From contig CAVHDO010000033.1 of the NCBI GenBank assembly GCA_963634795.1, positions 1 through 13,787 of the forward strand: DNA of 13,787 nucleotides, read 5' to 3'. Position 1 is the stretch's first letter, and the number at the start of each line of letters is the position of its first letter. The position numbers and the translations under genes are program-made. This DNA is from UBA1822 sp963634795. GTDB lineage: Bacteria; Bacillota; Negativicutes; Veillonellales; Dialisteraceae. Below, piece after piece: positions 13,183 to 13,787 of the stretch. The notes beneath the pieces are model-generated. The model was not told the DNA's origin and did no database searches. It saw nothing but the letters and a program-made list of their open reading frames with translations.

Positions 13183-13385
13183 AGGCGTAGCTTTTGCGTT
13201 CTTTGCTTTTGCGGCGTTTGTGGCAAAAGCTTTTTGGTGACAGAGATGAGAGGCGGGGCTTGCTTTGTATTTGTTTCCGCGGCATTTGTGGCAAAAGCTT
13301 TTTGGTGACAGAGATGGGGAGCATAGCCGGAATTTTGCTTTCCTTTCGCGGCGTTTGAGATGGCGGCTTGATGAGGCTTGGAAAG
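13183..13385. repeat. Three tandem units of about 68 bp, the first two nearly identical in their second half
   Basis: GCGGCGTTTGTGGCAAAAGC at 13211-13230 and the following 18 bases recur at 13279-13316 with a single mismatch over 38 bases, a period of 68. A third, degraded unit follows (GCGGCGTTTGAGATGGC, 13346-13362). The GGCGTTTGTG word also occurs in the core of both copies of the interspersed element. No gene is supported in 13114-13787. Confidence 0.75.
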
Positions 13386-13400
13386 GCTTGGTTCGCGCCG

Positions 13401-13660
13401 GGCTTTTTTTTGCGATTTAGTTTGTTATTGGATCGCAAAGAAATGCGCAAGGAGACCCGTCTGTGCAAAATTCGCCGGTGCCGCGCCAATAAAAGTTAGC
13501 AGTGAGTAGTGAGCAGTTAGCAGTGCAGGTACGCACTTCGCGCATTTTTTATACAGCGAGAATCACAAACGCCTCAAAAGCTTAAATAAGAAAAAGCTCG
13601 GCCAACTGCTCACTGCTAATTGCTAATTGCTCACTGTCTTGCCCTGGCGGCGGTTTCTTT
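13401..13660 (-). repeat. Interspersed intergenic element, copy B (inverted relative to copy A)
   Basis: In reverse orientation it has the same parts as copy A: five heptads (13601-13635), a core of exactly 79 bases (13522-13600), four facing heptads (13494-13521), the GGCGAATTTTGCACAG block and a TTTGCGAT/ATCGCAAA hairpin (near 13409-13440). Similarity may continue to the window edge: GTCAAGTGG at 10442-10450 has its reverse complement at 13764-13772 in a comparable setting. Bases 13661-13787 hold two hairpins (CTTCGG/CCGAAG at 13680-13698; GTGGCG/CGCCAC at 13734-13767) and no gene I can support. Confidence 0.82.
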
Positions 13661-13787
13661 CCTTTGCAGGGTGAGACCTCTTCGGCCGTTATCCGAAGGG
13701 CTCATAGGAATTTTTTCCGAGGCAAGGAAAGCGGTGGCGAGCATAGCGAGCCTATGTAAGCCGCCACTTGACGCAGCATCGGGAAAA

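Noticed and set aside
13160..13489. 109-codon minus-strand frame upstream of the PBP gene
   Set aside because: Made of the 68-bp units and element copy B; the matching part of copy A differs by non-synonymous changes, so coding is not conserved.

Overview
The window looks like a chromosomal segment of a diderm Firmicute (Negativicutes; a Selenomonas-like member of the Selenomonadales is my best guess). Firmicute-style features, namely tRNA-sensing T-box leaders in front of an amino-acid-binding lipoprotein gene and valS, strong AGGAGG-type ribosome binding sites and intrinsic terminators, sit next to a TonB-dependent outer-membrane receptor, which requires an outer membrane. Base composition is moderately GC-rich in genes and AT-rich in spacers. 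The organism is an inference; no marker gene names it.

Layout. 1-1010: the tail of an unidentified gene, a bidirectional terminator, then a minus-strand toxin-antitoxin pair (HEPN/HepT toxin and an XRE-HTH-nucleotidyltransferase antitoxin) with a promoter overlapped by direct repeats that are probable autoregulatory operators. 1018-1208: a minus-strand tRNA-Leu(UAG) with its promoter and a very strong terminator hairpin. 1254-2011: a complex leader region with switchable hairpins, a consensus promoter, one T-box Stem I followed by THREE serial antiterminator/terminator modules, and a 165-bp MITE-like inverted repeat. 2012-3160: a branched-chain amino-acid-type substrate-binding lipoprotein with no permease genes beside it. 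3464-6213: a TonB-dependent receptor followed closely by a small secreted helical protein. 6244-7123: a DUF2442-like protein and a low-molecular-weight tyrosine phosphatase as a two-gene operon. 7371-10325: promoter, valine T-box and valS. 11032-13113 (minus): a class A penicillin-binding protein, flanked by two inverted copies of a roughly 260-300-bp intergenic repeat. 13114-13787 is gene-free and made of repeats.

How it works together. Two T-box leaders tie an amino-acid uptake lipoprotein (specifier best read as ATC, isoleucine) and valyl-tRNA synthetase (specifier GTC) to the charging state of branched-chain tRNAs. The remaining genes are ordinary envelope and housekeeping functions. The most unusual item is the lipoprotein leader: a single tRNA-reading Stem I upstream of three complete antiterminator/terminator switches in series, with module 2 still visibly a copy of module 1. 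The second theme is the spacer DNA: several unrelated families of 7-bp tandem repeats, two of them arranged as facing arms around a 79-bp core in both copies of the element flanking the PBP gene.
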